NCBI RefSeq assembly: GCF_042654245.1
Contig: NZ_JBHSGI010000034.1
Location: 62,001 to 126,000, forward strand
From: Seohaeicola_A nanhaiensis
Lineage (GTDB): Bacteria > Pseudomonadota > Alphaproteobacteria > Rhodobacterales > Rhodobacteraceae
Reading direction: 5' to 3'
DNA length: 64,000 nt
Below the pieces are notes generated by a model that saw nothing but the letters and a program-made list of their open reading frames with translations, was not told where the DNA came from and made no database searches. Of the stretch, positions 14,413-22,414 are shown in pieces. Made by a program: the position numbers and the translations under genes. Positions within the stretch are counted from its first letter, which is position 1; each line of letters begins with the position of its first letter.

Positions 14413-15849
14413 ATGGAGACGATGATGGGTATCCTGGGTGCGGGCGCGCGGCTGAGGCGCGGATGTGTGGCATTCGCGACGGCGGTGGCCCTGACACTGC
14501 CGGCAGTTGCGGCAAAGGCGGATAACCTCGCCGATGCCCTGATCGGCGCCTACAACAGCAGCGGTCTTCTGGAACAGAACCGTGCGCTTCTGCGGGCCTC
14601 GGACGAAGACTTTGCAATTGCCGTTTCGCGGCTGCGTCCGATCATCGACTACACGGTCAGCATGACGCAGAACTATAGCGGTTCGGCCCTGACGTCGTCG
14701 CGGTTCAACTCGCGCACTACCTCGCCGATGGCGGCGCGGCTGTCGCTGACCTGGACGCTTCTCGACAACGGCGTGCGCTTCTATGGTATCGAGCAGGCGC
14801 GCGAGACCATCCTGGCAACCCGGCAGGATCTGATCGCGATCGAGCAGCAAGTTCTGCTGCGGGCCACCGCTGCCTATGTGAACGTGCTGTTGCAGACCGA
14901 CAGCGTGAACCTTCAGCGCAACAACCTGCGGGTGCTGGGCGAGGAACTGCGGGCCGCGCAGGACCGCTTTGACGTGGGCGAGGTGACGCGCACCGACGTG
15001 GCGCTGGCGGAGTCGCGGGTCGCGGGCGCGCGCAACAACCTGACCACGGCGCAGGGCAACCTGATGTCGGCGCAGGCGGAATATCAGGCGGTGGTCGGAC
15101 GTCGCATTGGCCGGCTGGCCGGACAGCCGCGGCTGCCGGCCTCGCCGTCGTCGCTGGAAGCGGCGGTGGCCCTGGCGGTGCGCACGCATCCGACGATCCT
15201 GGCGGCACAGCATCGGGTCAAGGCCGCGGAAATGGCGGTCAAGGGCGCATCGGCCGGCCTTGGGCCCACCGTGACGCTGGGCGCCGATGCCGGCGTGTCC
15301 GAAGATGTCGGGTCGAGCGGCTATGGCCGGGATGGCAGCATCACGCTGCAGCTGAACCAGCGGATTTATCAGGGCGGCGGTCTGGCGGCCGGCGTGCGGC
15401 GGACGATGGCCACGCGCGACGCGGCGCGCGGTGCCTTGCTGACCGCACAGCGCGATGTCGTTCAGGACGTGAACGACGCCTATGTCCGGATGCAGAGCGC
15501 CCGGTCCAGCCTCGTCGCATCGGCCGAGCAGGTACGGGCCGCGCAGGTCGCCTTTGACGGTATCCGCGAAGAGGCGACTCTGGGGGCGCGCACGACGCTG
15601 GACGTTCTCTCTGCCGAGCAGGAACTGCTGAACGCCATGACTGCGCAGATTTCCGCCCGGTCCGAGGAATCCATCGCGGCCTACCAGTTGCTGGCGGCCC
15701 AGGGTCTTTTGACCGCCGAAAAGCTGCGGCTGAAGGTCGCCATCTATGACCCGACGGCTTATTTCAACATGGTCAAGTCGGCGCCGGCGGCGATCAGCAA
15801 GCAGAGCCGTCAGCTCGACTCGGTGCTCAAGCGGCTGGGCAAGAAATAA
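14413..15849 (+). CDS. tolC: TolC-family outer-membrane channel
   Basis: A 478-aa outer-membrane efflux and type I secretion porin. An N-terminal signal peptide (hydrophobic AFATAVALTLPAVAAKA) precedes the mature NLADAL start. The two long alpha-helical repeats of the OEP family are visible. Each has the family pattern of long Ala/Gln/Arg-rich helices, with VNVLLQTDSVNLQRNNLRVL in repeat 1 and a QELLNAMTAQISARSEESI helix near the end of repeat 2. It would serve drug efflux pumps and possibly export of the RTX protein upstream. No ABC or periplasmic adaptor gene accompanies it. Confidence 0.92.
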   Translation: METMMGILGAGARLRRGCVAFATAVALTLPAVAAKADNLADALIGAYNSSGLLEQNRALLRASDEDFAIAVSRLRPIIDYTVSMTQNYSGSALTSSRFNSRTTSPMAARLSLTWTLLDNGVRFYGIEQARETILATRQDLIAIEQQVLLRATAAYVNVLLQTDSVNLQRNNLRVLGEELRAAQDRFDVGEVTRTDVALAESRVAGARNNLTTAQGNLMSAQAEYQAVVGRRIGRLAGQPRLPASPSSLEAAVALAVRTHPTILAAQHRVKAAEMAVKGASAGLGPTVTLGADAGVSEDVGSSGYGRDGSITLQLNQRIYQGGGLAAGVRRTMATRDAARGALLTAQRDVVQDVNDAYVRMQSARSSLVASAEQVRAAQVAFDGIREEATLGARTTLDVLSAEQELLNAMTAQISARSEESIAAYQLLAAQGLLTAEKLRLKVAIYDPTAYFNMVKSAPAAISKQSRQLDSVLKRLGKK

Positions 15850-15924
15850 CCGCCCGCGCCACCTGTTGTGAGAATCCCCGGAAGCGGTTAGACTTCCGGG
15901 CGGGGCAAGAGCGGTAAAGAAAAC

Positions 15925-17007
15925 ATGTCCGAACCAGTAACGAATGTAGATATCGAGGATGTTCTGTCTTCGATACGACGGCTCGTCACGGAAGAGTCGC
16001 GCGGCGAGGTGAAGCGGATCAAGCTGAACCCGCAGGACGCGCAACCCGTGCAAGAAGAGTCCGCCAAGGCTGTGCCAGCCAAAGAACCCAAAGCATTCAC
16101 GCGTCTGTTGCTCACACCTTCGCTGCGGGTCGTGGACGATGCGCCCAAGGATGCGGAACGCAGCGAAACGCCGGAGATCACCCAACCCGCGCCGCCGCAG
16201 GAACCCTGGCTTGACCCGAACGCGACCTTGCTGGATGCCGCGACGCGGATGCCGGCTGAGTCTGAACCCGCGCCCGAGGCGGCAGCGCCCATGGCGACGA
16301 TCGAGCGCGCGCCGCTGATGCTGTCCGAAGCGATGGCGCGCCCGACCGTTGAAGCCGAGCCGGAACCCGAGATCGCCGATGCCAAGGCGCCCGTGCCGTC
16401 GGCTGCCGAAGAGGCCCCCAAGCGCCGGTTCACCGAGCCGGGCATGGCGGCCGAACACATTGTCTATACGTCGAAATTCGCTGAGCTGCGCTCGCGCAGC
16501 GACACGCTCAAGTCCAAGATCAAGGCGCTGGAAGCCGCCATTGCCGAGACTCCCGGCTCCTGGGAACCCGATGGCTCGGGGATGGACGACAACGATCAGG
16601 CGCCGATCGAGACGATTCCCTGGCAGGGTCATGTCTCGGTGCCCGAGCTGACCCCAGAGGTTGTGGAAGAGACCACGTCCGAGGCCATGGAGGATGACGC
16701 CGTTGCCGCCCCCGAAACGGGTGTTGCCGAAGATGCGGACGAGGCTTCGGCAGAGACAACGGAGGACGTCTCCGAAGCGGTGAACGAGCCGGCCGAGGAT
16801 GCCGCCGAGGTCGATGAGCAGGATGACCTTACGGCGGATGAACAGGTCGAGGAAAACGTCCTGGACGAGGCCGCTCTGCGCCAGCTGGTGGCGGAGATCG
16901 TGCGCGAGGAGTTGCAGGGCGCCCTGGGCGAACGGATCACGCGCAACGTGCGCAAGCTGGTGCGGCTGGAAATCCAGCGCGCCCTGGCCGCGCACGGTCT
17001 GGACTAA
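15925..17007 (+). CDS. PopZ/DUF2497-like acidic protein
   Basis: A 360-aa acidic, low-complexity protein. The N-terminus carries the conserved peptide DIEDVLSSIRRLVTEE (about residues 9-24), as at the start of DUF2497/PopZ-type proteins. Residues 40-300 are rich in Glu, Ala, Pro and Thr and are likely disordered. The C-terminus (RQLVAEIVREELQGALGERI and then helix RNVRKLVRLEIQRAL) is helical and could oligomerise. PopZ organises the cell pole by multimerising and binding ParB and other clients. This protein has the same layout but weak similarity. The stop codon overlaps that of cobQ on the other strand. Confidence 0.6.
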   Translation: MSEPVTNVDIEDVLSSIRRLVTEESRGEVKRIKLNPQDAQPVQEESAKAVPAKEPKAFTRLLLTPSLRVVDDAPKDAERSETPEITQPAPPQEPWLDPNATLLDAATRMPAESEPAPEAAAPMATIERAPLMLSEAMARPTVEAEPEPEIADAKAPVPSAAEEAPKRRFTEPGMAAEHIVYTSKFAELRSRSDTLKSKIKALEAAIAETPGSWEPDGSGMDDNDQAPIETIPWQGHVSVPELTPEVVEETTSEAMEDDAVAAPETGVAEDADEASAETTEDVSEAVNEPAEDAAEVDEQDDLTADEQVEENVLDEAALRQLVAEIVREELQGALGERITRNVRKLVRLEIQRALAAHGLD

Positions 17008-18458
17008 ACGCGCACCTCGGCCGCCAGCGACAGCAGGCGGTCGATATCGAGATGGCGTTCCAGATGCGCGGCCAGCGCGTCCAGAGTTTCCTCCACTCCA
17101 GCCTCGTAGTGGCTGGACGATCCCGCGCCGAGACGGGCGAGAAAGCTCTTGCGGAAGCCGTCCGAGGCGAAGAGCCCGTGCAGGTAGCACCCCATTACCC
17201 GCCCGTCGGGCGAGGCGGCGCCCTCTGGGCGGCCGTCGATATCCAGCCAGGCGCGGGCACAGTCGGGGCCGCTGGTTTCGCCCATGTGGATCTCGTAGCC
17301 GCTGACCGCTTCGCCGCCGGGCTGTGCTGTCGCCGATTGCAGCGCCAGACGCTTGCGGCCGGCCATCGTTGTTTCGATGTCGAGATGGCCCAGCCCGGCG
17401 ACTTCGCCGGCCAGACCATCCACGCCTTCAGGGTCGCTGATCCGTTTGCCCAGCATCTGATAGCCACCGCACAGCCCCAGGACATGGCCGCCGCGCCGGA
17501 TGTGGGTGGCAAGGTCGATGTCCCAGCCCTGTGCGCGGAAGGCGGCGAGATCGCCCATCGTCGTCTTGCTGCCGGGCAGCAGGATCAGGTCGGCGTCGCC
17601 GGGCAGGGGGCGTCCGGGCGGGACGATCTCGACCGTGACTTCGGGTTCGGCGGACAACGGGTCGAGATCGTCGAAATTCGCCATGCGGGGGAATTGCGGC
17701 ACGACGATCTTGCAGGCGCCGCCCCGGTGCGAGGCGATGTCGAGGATATCCTCGGCCGGCAGGCGCCAGGCATCGGCGAACCAGGGGACGACGCCAAGGC
17801 AGGGCCAGCCCGTGCGATCGGCAATCGCGTCGCGGCCCTTGTCGAACAGCGTGACATCGCCGCGAAAGCGGTTGACGGCAAAGGCGACGATCTGGCGGGC
17901 GTCCTCCGGTTCCAGCACGGTCTGCGTGCCGACGATCTGCGCGATGACGCCGCCGCGGTCGATGTCACCGACCAGTACGACAGGCACACCGGCGGCGCGG
18001 GCGAATCCCATGTTGGCGATATCGCCGGCGCGCAGGTTGATCTCGGCCGGGCTGCCCGCGCCCTCGATCAGAACGAGGTCTGCGCTGGATGCAAGGCGGC
18101 GGAAGCTGTCGAGCACCCGCGGCATCAGCGCGGTGCGGTCCTTCTGCCAGGCGCGCGCCTGCGTATGGCCCAGCCGCTGGCCCTGCACGATGACCTGGGC
18201 GCCGGTCTCGCTTTCGGGTTTCAGCAGCACCGGGTTCATGTCGGTGTGGGGCGCGCGGCCGGCGGCGCGGGCCTGCAGCGCCTGGGCGCGGCCGATCTCG
18301 CCGCCGTCGACGGTGACGGCGGCATTGTTCGACATGTTCTGCGGCTTGAACGGCGCGACCGACAGCCCGCGCCGGACGCAGGCCCGGGCGAGGCCGGCCA
18401 CCAGCATGGATTTGCCGACATTGCTGCCGGTGCCCTGAATCATGATGGCGCGTGCCAT
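17004..18458 (-). CDS. cobQ: Cobyric acid synthase (CobQ)
   Basis: A 484-aa glutamine-dependent amidase that converts adenosylcobyrinic acid a,c-diamide to cobyric acid in B12 synthesis. The N-terminal dethiobiotin-synthetase-like domain has the P-loop QGTGSNVGKS at about residues 9-18 and the family segment APFKPQNMSNNAAVT. The C-terminal class I amidotransferase domain has its Cys in GLCGGYQMLG and the His in GCYLHGLF. I chose the ATG at 18458 because the longer frame adds an unrelated leader. No other cob gene is nearby, and I see no B12-box riboswitch upstream. Confidence 0.95.
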   Translation of the reverse strand: MARAIMIQGTGSNVGKSMLVAGLARACVRRGLSVAPFKPQNMSNNAAVTVDGGEIGRAQALQARAAGRAPHTDMNPVLLKPESETGAQVIVQGQRLGHTQARAWQKDRTALMPRVLDSFRRLASSADLVLIEGAGSPAEINLRAGDIANMGFARAAGVPVVLVGDIDRGGVIAQIVGTQTVLEPEDARQIVAFAVNRFRGDVTLFDKGRDAIADRTGWPCLGVVPWFADAWRLPAEDILDIASHRGGACKIVVPQFPRMANFDDLDPLSAEPEVTVEIVPPGRPLPGDADLILLPGSKTTMGDLAAFRAQGWDIDLATHIRRGGHVLGLCGGYQMLGKRISDPEGVDGLAGEVAGLGHLDIETTMAGRKRLALQSATAQPGGEAVSGYEIHMGETSGPDCARAWLDIDGRPEGAASPDGRVMGCYLHGLFASDGFRKSFLARLGAGSSSHYEAGVEETLDALAAHLERHLDIDRLLSLAAEVRV

Positions 18459-18526
18459 GCGTCCTCCGAACCTGCCGGAGCAACCACACCCGATTTCTGC
18501 GGGATGGGGAAGCCCGCCGGCCAAGG

Positions 18527-18556
18527 AAAAAGCGCGCCCGATCTGGGCGCGCTTTT
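18527..18556 (-). terminator. Rho-independent terminator of the DUF6280 gene
   Basis: Perfect 12-bp arms AAAAGCGCGCCC and GGGCGCGCTTTT with a 5-base loop, with T-runs on both strands. It lies 25 bases beyond the stop of the minus-strand gene at 18581. It lies upstream of cobQ, so it also separates the two transcription units. Confidence 0.88.
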
Positions 18557-18580
18557 CGGATCCTTATGGATCGGTTTCGA

Positions 18581-18901
18581 TCAGGCGGCTTCGGCCTGCT
18601 CAGCAGCATGACGGCGCTCGCTCTCTTCGCGCGACAGCGCGACAGAGGTGCGAACACCACGTCCGACGAATTCCATCAGACCGGTGACAACACGTTCGTT
18701 CGGGTCGATCCCGGCGCAGCTCAGCACTTCGCGCCCATCGCGCGAGCGTGCCCAGCGGGCGATCTGTTCCGGCCCGTTGCCGTATTTCTTGTCATCGGCG
18801 ATGGCATCGTCGAGGGCAGCCAACACAACAGCTGCAAAGAGTTTCCGTGCACGATTGCCTTGCTCGTTATTGAAGGCAGTGCCGTCAACGAAATCTTTCA
18901 T
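18581..18901 (-). CDS. DUF6280 family protein
   Basis: A 106-aa soluble, highly conserved small protein of Rhodobacteraceae whose function is unknown. The sequence starts MKDFVDGTAFNNEQGNRARK, continues with an Ala-rich helix (LFAAVVLAALDDAIADD), then WARSRDGREVLSCAGIDPNER, and ends in a charged helix. There are no catalytic motifs. A strong terminator follows it, and the upstream 215 bases lead divergently to efp, so it is a single-gene unit. Recognition comes from memory of the family pattern rather than from a search. Confidence 0.8.
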   Translation of the reverse strand: MKDFVDGTAFNNEQGNRARKLFAAVVLAALDDAIADDKKYGNGPEQIARWARSRDGREVLSCAGIDPNERVVTGLMEFVGRGVRTSVALSREESERRHAAEQAEAA

Positions 18902-19116
18902 CTCGTTTTCCTTGTTTTTCTTGCTCTTGAATTTTCGGCGCGAGGCCTCTTATGACCGATGGGCACCGATTCGGATACAGCCAAGATGCATTCCGCTTAT
19001 GCGTTTTGTGCATGGCTCTTGGCGGCTTGAACACGACATCTCGTTATCTTGTTTCGACTTGCCCCGCGATATATAGCTCGCGCCCAAGGCGGATCAACCT
19101 CACGCACAGAGCTCAC

Positions 19117-19680
19117 ATGTCAAAAATCAACGGAAACGAAATTCGGCCCGGCAATATCATCGAGCATGATGGCGGCCTTTGGCTGGCGGTCAAATGCGAC
19201 CATGTGAAGCCCGGCAAGGGCGGCGCGTTCGCGCAGGTCGAGCTGCGCAACCTGCGCACCGGGACCAAGCTGAACGAAAGGTTCCGCAGCGTCGACAAGG
19301 TGGAAAGCGTGAAGCTCGACACCAAGGACCAGCAGTTTCTCTACGAGAGCGACGGCAAACTGGTGTTCATGGATACCGAGACCTACGAGCAGATCGAACT
19401 GCCGGGCGATATCCTGGGCGAGCGGAGGGCGTTTCTGCAGGATGGGATGACCGTGGTGATGGAATTCCACGAGGACGAGGCGCTGAGCGCGCGTCTGCCG
19501 CCGAAGGTGACCTGCAAGATCGTCGAGACCGAACCGGTGGTGAAGGGTCAGACGGCGGCGAATTCGTTCAAGCCGGCGCTGCTGGATAACGGGCTGCGCG
19601 TGATGGTGCCGCCGTTTGTCGGCACGGACGAGCTGATCGTCGTCAATACCGAGACCATGGAGTATTCCGAGCGCGCCTGA
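19117..19680 (+). CDS. efp: Elongation factor P
   Basis: A 187-aa translation factor that rescues ribosomes stalled at polyproline. All three beta-barrel domains are present. The domain I tip has VKPGKGGAF, with the Lys corresponding to the modified K34 of E. coli. The C-terminal OB domain ends with TDELIVVNTETMEYSERA. The length matches the family. The ATG at 19117 is chosen because the longer frame adds 55 residues outside the fold. The modifying enzymes are not in this window. Confidence 0.97.
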   Translation: MSKINGNEIRPGNIIEHDGGLWLAVKCDHVKPGKGGAFAQVELRNLRTGTKLNERFRSVDKVESVKLDTKDQQFLYESDGKLVFMDTETYEQIELPGDILGERRAFLQDGMTVVMEFHEDEALSARLPPKVTCKIVETEPVVKGQTAANSFKPALLDNGLRVMVPPFVGTDELIVVNTETMEYSERA

Positions 19681-19704
19681 AAAGGCGCGCCCGAAGGCGT
19701 GCGG

Positions 19705-20277
19705 TCAGGCCGACCGAAGCAATGTCTTGTTCGAGCCGAGCGCCTCGGCGATGCGGGCATAATGCAGCTTCTTGCCGCTGTCGTCGTCCGGGGTGCGCAG
19801 AAGAAGCGTGGTCGTCGCGTCGAGGATCGCCGCCGCCTTGGCGTTGGTGGCATCGGCCGAGGCCTGCGAAACCGGGGTCAGCGGGCGCGAGGTCTGGATC
19901 GAACCGGAGGAGGCCGAGACGCGCGGCTTGCCGCCATCGCGGTTGGCGCGGGCCAGCGAGGCCATGTCGTTCGAGGTCTTGGCCAGAATGCTGCGCACCT
20001 CGGCATAGTCGCCATCGGCCGGGATCTGGCCGGCCATCGCGCCGATGCGTTCGGCCAGACAATCGACCTGATAGGATTTGTCGAGCGCGCCGCAGAACTG
20101 CTTGGCGGCGGCCAGCGAATTCACCACCAGATTGGTGAAATTGTTCGAACCGAACTTGCCCGACGGAATGACGAAGGTCAGTATCTGTCCGATCGGGCTC
20201 TGTGCCGTCAGCGGCATCGGCAGAGAGAGGCCGGCGATGGCGGCGGTCAGGAGCGAGTTGCGCAGCGTTCTGATCAT
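19705..20277 (-). CDS. Secreted hypothetical protein
   Basis: A 190-aa protein with a likely signal peptide (RNSLLTAAIAGLSLPMPLTA). The mature part is helical and polar, with two Cys (in KQFCGAL and VDCLAER) that could form a disulfide. The middle (residues about 115-135) is Ser/Thr-rich, and a conserved C-terminal helix pair (AKAAAILDATTTLLLRTPD) follows. No family is recognised. It is convergent with efp and divergent from the small secreted protein at 20535. Confidence 0.7.
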   Translation of the reverse strand: MIRTLRNSLLTAAIAGLSLPMPLTAQSPIGQILTFVIPSGKFGSNNFTNLVVNSLAAAKQFCGALDKSYQVDCLAERIGAMAGQIPADGDYAEVRSILAKTSNDMASLARANRDGGKPRVSASSGSIQTSRPLTPVSQASADATNAKAAAILDATTTLLLRTPDDDSGKKLHYARIAEALGSNKTLLRSA

Positions 20278-20534
20278 GGGTCGATTCGCCTTTTATGGTC
20301 GGAGGAATTGAACACCACAGAGGCCTGAAAGGGAAGGGCATGACGTAAGGGCAGGCCGTTCCATGCCGCTTTGGCTGGTAAACCTAGGGTCGGTGCCGCA
20401 AATTGGGCCGAAACCCGCTGCCATCGTGGTATGCCGTTGTTTTTCTGGCCCGTATGTAAGAGGGTTGTGGTTGGTAAGATGTGAATCGCAGGGGAACGCG
20501 GTTCACGAACGTTCGCATTCGAGGTGATTGCACG

Positions 20535-20897
20535 ATGAAACTGATCGCTGGTGCCATGGTCGTCGGCCTGTCCTTGACCGCTCTGCCGCAACTCGCTTCG
20601 GCGCAGGCCGGGGCCGCCGCCAATGCCCTGTCGGAAGCCCGCTCGCGCGGTGTCTGCGCAGGGGCGACGCTGGTGTCCTCGCAGTATATCGGCAATGGCA
20701 TGATGCGCGTGACCTGTCGCAAGGACGGTCAGCAGGAGCAACAGTCGGAGCAGGCACGGCGCAATCCGCTGCAGGATGGTCTGACCGCGCCGGTCGCAGC
20801 CGGCATCGTTGCTGGCCTGGTGGTCATCGGTGTTCTGGTTGGCGACGATGGTTCGGCCACCACGACCAGCACCACCGGACCGGTCTCGTTGCCCTGA
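20535..20897 (+). CDS. Small exported protein with C-terminal membrane segment
   Basis: A 120-aa protein with a clear signal peptide (KLIAGAMVVGLSLTALPQLA, then SAQA). The mature part has two Cys (GVCAGATL and RVTCRKD), a polar Gln-rich linker, and a hydrophobic Gly/Ala/Val-rich stretch (APVAAGIVAGLVVIGVLVG). It ends in a Ser/Thr-rich tail. The ATG at 20535 is preceded by GAGGTG. No family is recognised; this domain plan is frequent among small roseobacter envelope proteins. Confidence 0.7.
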   Translation: MKLIAGAMVVGLSLTALPQLASAQAGAAANALSEARSRGVCAGATLVSSQYIGNGMMRVTCRKDGQQEQQSEQARRNPLQDGLTAPVAAGIVAGLVVIGVLVGDDGSATTTSTTGPVSLP

Positions 20898-20901
20898 GGG
20901 C

Positions 20902-21636
20902 TCAGACGGGTTCTATCTGGGCGGTCCCGGCCGTCATGACGTCGGTGGCCCGGTCGAAGCGAAGATAGGCAATGGCCCGGTCCCCGGACCGGGTCAGAAG
21001 CGTACCGGCGGGTTTTTCGCCGGACATGATCTCGGCACCTGGATCGGCGGCGCCCCTGACCATGACCTGGCGCAGTCCTTTGCGCAATTCGGTCTTGTGC
21101 TTCATCCGTGCGGTGACTTCCTGTCCGACGTAACATCCCTTGCGGAAATCGACGCCGTTCAGCGCCTCGAAGCCGGCTTCGAGGATGAAGGTGTCGGGGG
21201 TCAGCTCGATGCCCGTCTCGGGGATCACATGCGCCACGCGGATCGCGTCCCAATCCGTTCCGTCGTCGCCTGACAGCCCCTCTCCGTAGAGCCGCCAGCC
21301 CAAGGCCGGGTGACGGGGATCGGCCAGCGCGCCCTCGGGCGCGGTGCCTGTGCCGCGGCGGACACCGAGGGTGGTCGGTTCGATCTTCACATTGGCGCGC
21401 AGGCGATACATCGAAAGGCGGCGCAGCAGATCGTCGGCCAGCGGTTCGGCCACATCGAGCAGGACATCGTCCCCGTCGCGGATCAGGAAGAAGTCGGCGA
21501 TGTATTTGCCCTGCGGCGTCAGCAGTGCGGCATAGACCAGCCCGGTGTCCAACCGTTTCAGGTCGTTGGTCACGAGCCCCTGAAGGAAGTCTTCGGTGTC
21601 CCTGCCCGAGAGGCGGAGGATTCGGCGGCTGGTCAT
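20902..21636 (-). CDS. ygfZ: YgfZ/IBA57-type folate-binding protein for Fe-S cluster maturation
   Basis: A 244-aa homologue of the tRNA-modifying or Fe-S maturation factor YgfZ, related to the glycine-cleavage T protein. The diagnostic motif KGCYVGQEVTARMKHK, containing the functional Cys, is complete. The N-terminal FLQGLVTNDL and YAALLTPQGKYIADFF segments are also typical. It supports assembly of 4Fe-4S proteins, which here would include lipoyl synthase elsewhere in the window. It is convergent with the secreted protein before it and divergent from the glycosyltransferase. Confidence 0.9.
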   Translation of the reverse strand: MTSRRILRLSGRDTEDFLQGLVTNDLKRLDTGLVYAALLTPQGKYIADFFLIRDGDDVLLDVAEPLADDLLRRLSMYRLRANVKIEPTTLGVRRGTGTAPEGALADPRHPALGWRLYGEGLSGDDGTDWDAIRVAHVIPETGIELTPDTFILEAGFEALNGVDFRKGCYVGQEVTARMKHKTELRKGLRQVMVRGAADPGAEIMSGEKPAGTLLTRSGDRAIAYLRFDRATDVMTAGTAQIEPV

Positions 21637-21706
21637 GGGGCGGTCCTTGCGTCTGGTGACTTCTCATATAGGAAATGGTCCCCGCATGAACAGGGGAGGG
21701 TCGCCG

Positions 21707-22414
21707 ATGAGCGCCCAGATCAGCGTCATCGTTCCGACACTGGATGCCGAGGCGGTGCTGCCGGGCTGTCTGATGGCCCTGATGGAGGGGCTGGGCGCGG
21801 GCCTGATCCGGGAGCTGATCGTGACCGATGGCGGGTCCGGCGACGCAACGCTTCTGATCGCGGACGAGGCGGGGGCGATGGTGGTCACCGGGCCGGCCTC
21901 GCGCGGAGGGCAGCTGCGGCGGGGGTGCGCGGCGGCGCGGGGGAACTGGTTTCTGGTGGTGCACGCGGATACCGAACTGGCACCCGGCTGGGCCGAAGAG
22001 GTCGCCGCCCATATCGCGCGCCATGACGGGCCGGCCTGTTTCCGGCTGGCGTTCCGCGCGCGTGGCATGCTTCCCGCCTGGGTCGCCGGCTGGGCCAACC
22101 TGCGCACAGCGCTGTTCGGATTGCCCTATGGCGATCAGGTCCTGCTGGTCAGCCGGCGGGACTATGAGCGAGCGGGCGGATACCCGGATCAGCCGCTGAT
22201 GGAGGATGTCGCGCTGGTGCGGGCATTGCAGGGCCGGGTGACGCGTCTGACGAGTTTGGCGGTGACGGGGGCTGAGCGATACCTGCGCGACGGCTGGCTG
22301 CGGCGCGGGGCAGGGAACCTCTGGACCCTGGCGCGTTATCTGGCCGGGGCGGATCCGGAACGGCTGGAGCAGGCCTATCGCCGCAGGGATGTCAGCCCAG
22401 CAGCCCGAAGGTAA
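21707..22414 (+). CDS. Glycosyltransferase family 2, TIGR04283-type
   Basis: A 235-aa GT-A fold enzyme. The N-terminus ISVIVPTLDAEAVLPGCL and ELIVTDGGSGDAT form the nucleotide-binding start. VVHADTELAPGW supplies the metal-binding acid motif. The segment RGGQLRRG and the GLPYGDQ box with MEDVALVRAL are typical of this subfamily, which often acts on small glycosylated metabolites or lipids. I chose the ATG at 21707, which follows AGGGGAGGG. The end overlaps the opposing exporter gene by 23 bases. Confidence 0.88.
   Translation: MSAQISVIVPTLDAEAVLPGCLMALMEGLGAGLIRELIVTDGGSGDATLLIADEAGAMVVTGPASRGGQLRRGCAAARGNWFLVVHADTELAPGWAEEVAAHIARHDGPACFRLAFRARGMLPAWVAGWANLRTALFGLPYGDQVLLVSRRDYERAGGYPDQPLMEDVALVRALQGRVTRLTSLAVTGAERYLRDGWLRRGAGNLWTLARYLAGADPERLEQAYRRRDVSPAARR

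Noticed and set aside
14263..17190. A 975-codon minus-strand frame opposite tolC and the PopZ-like gene
   Set aside because: It is low complexity (Arg/Gly/His-rich), has no domain, and is fully antisense to well-supported genes.
18459..18580. Possible cobalamin riboswitch upstream of cobQ
   Set aside because: No B12-box sequence or matching helices were found. The GC-rich hairpin there is the terminator of the neighbouring DUF6280 gene.
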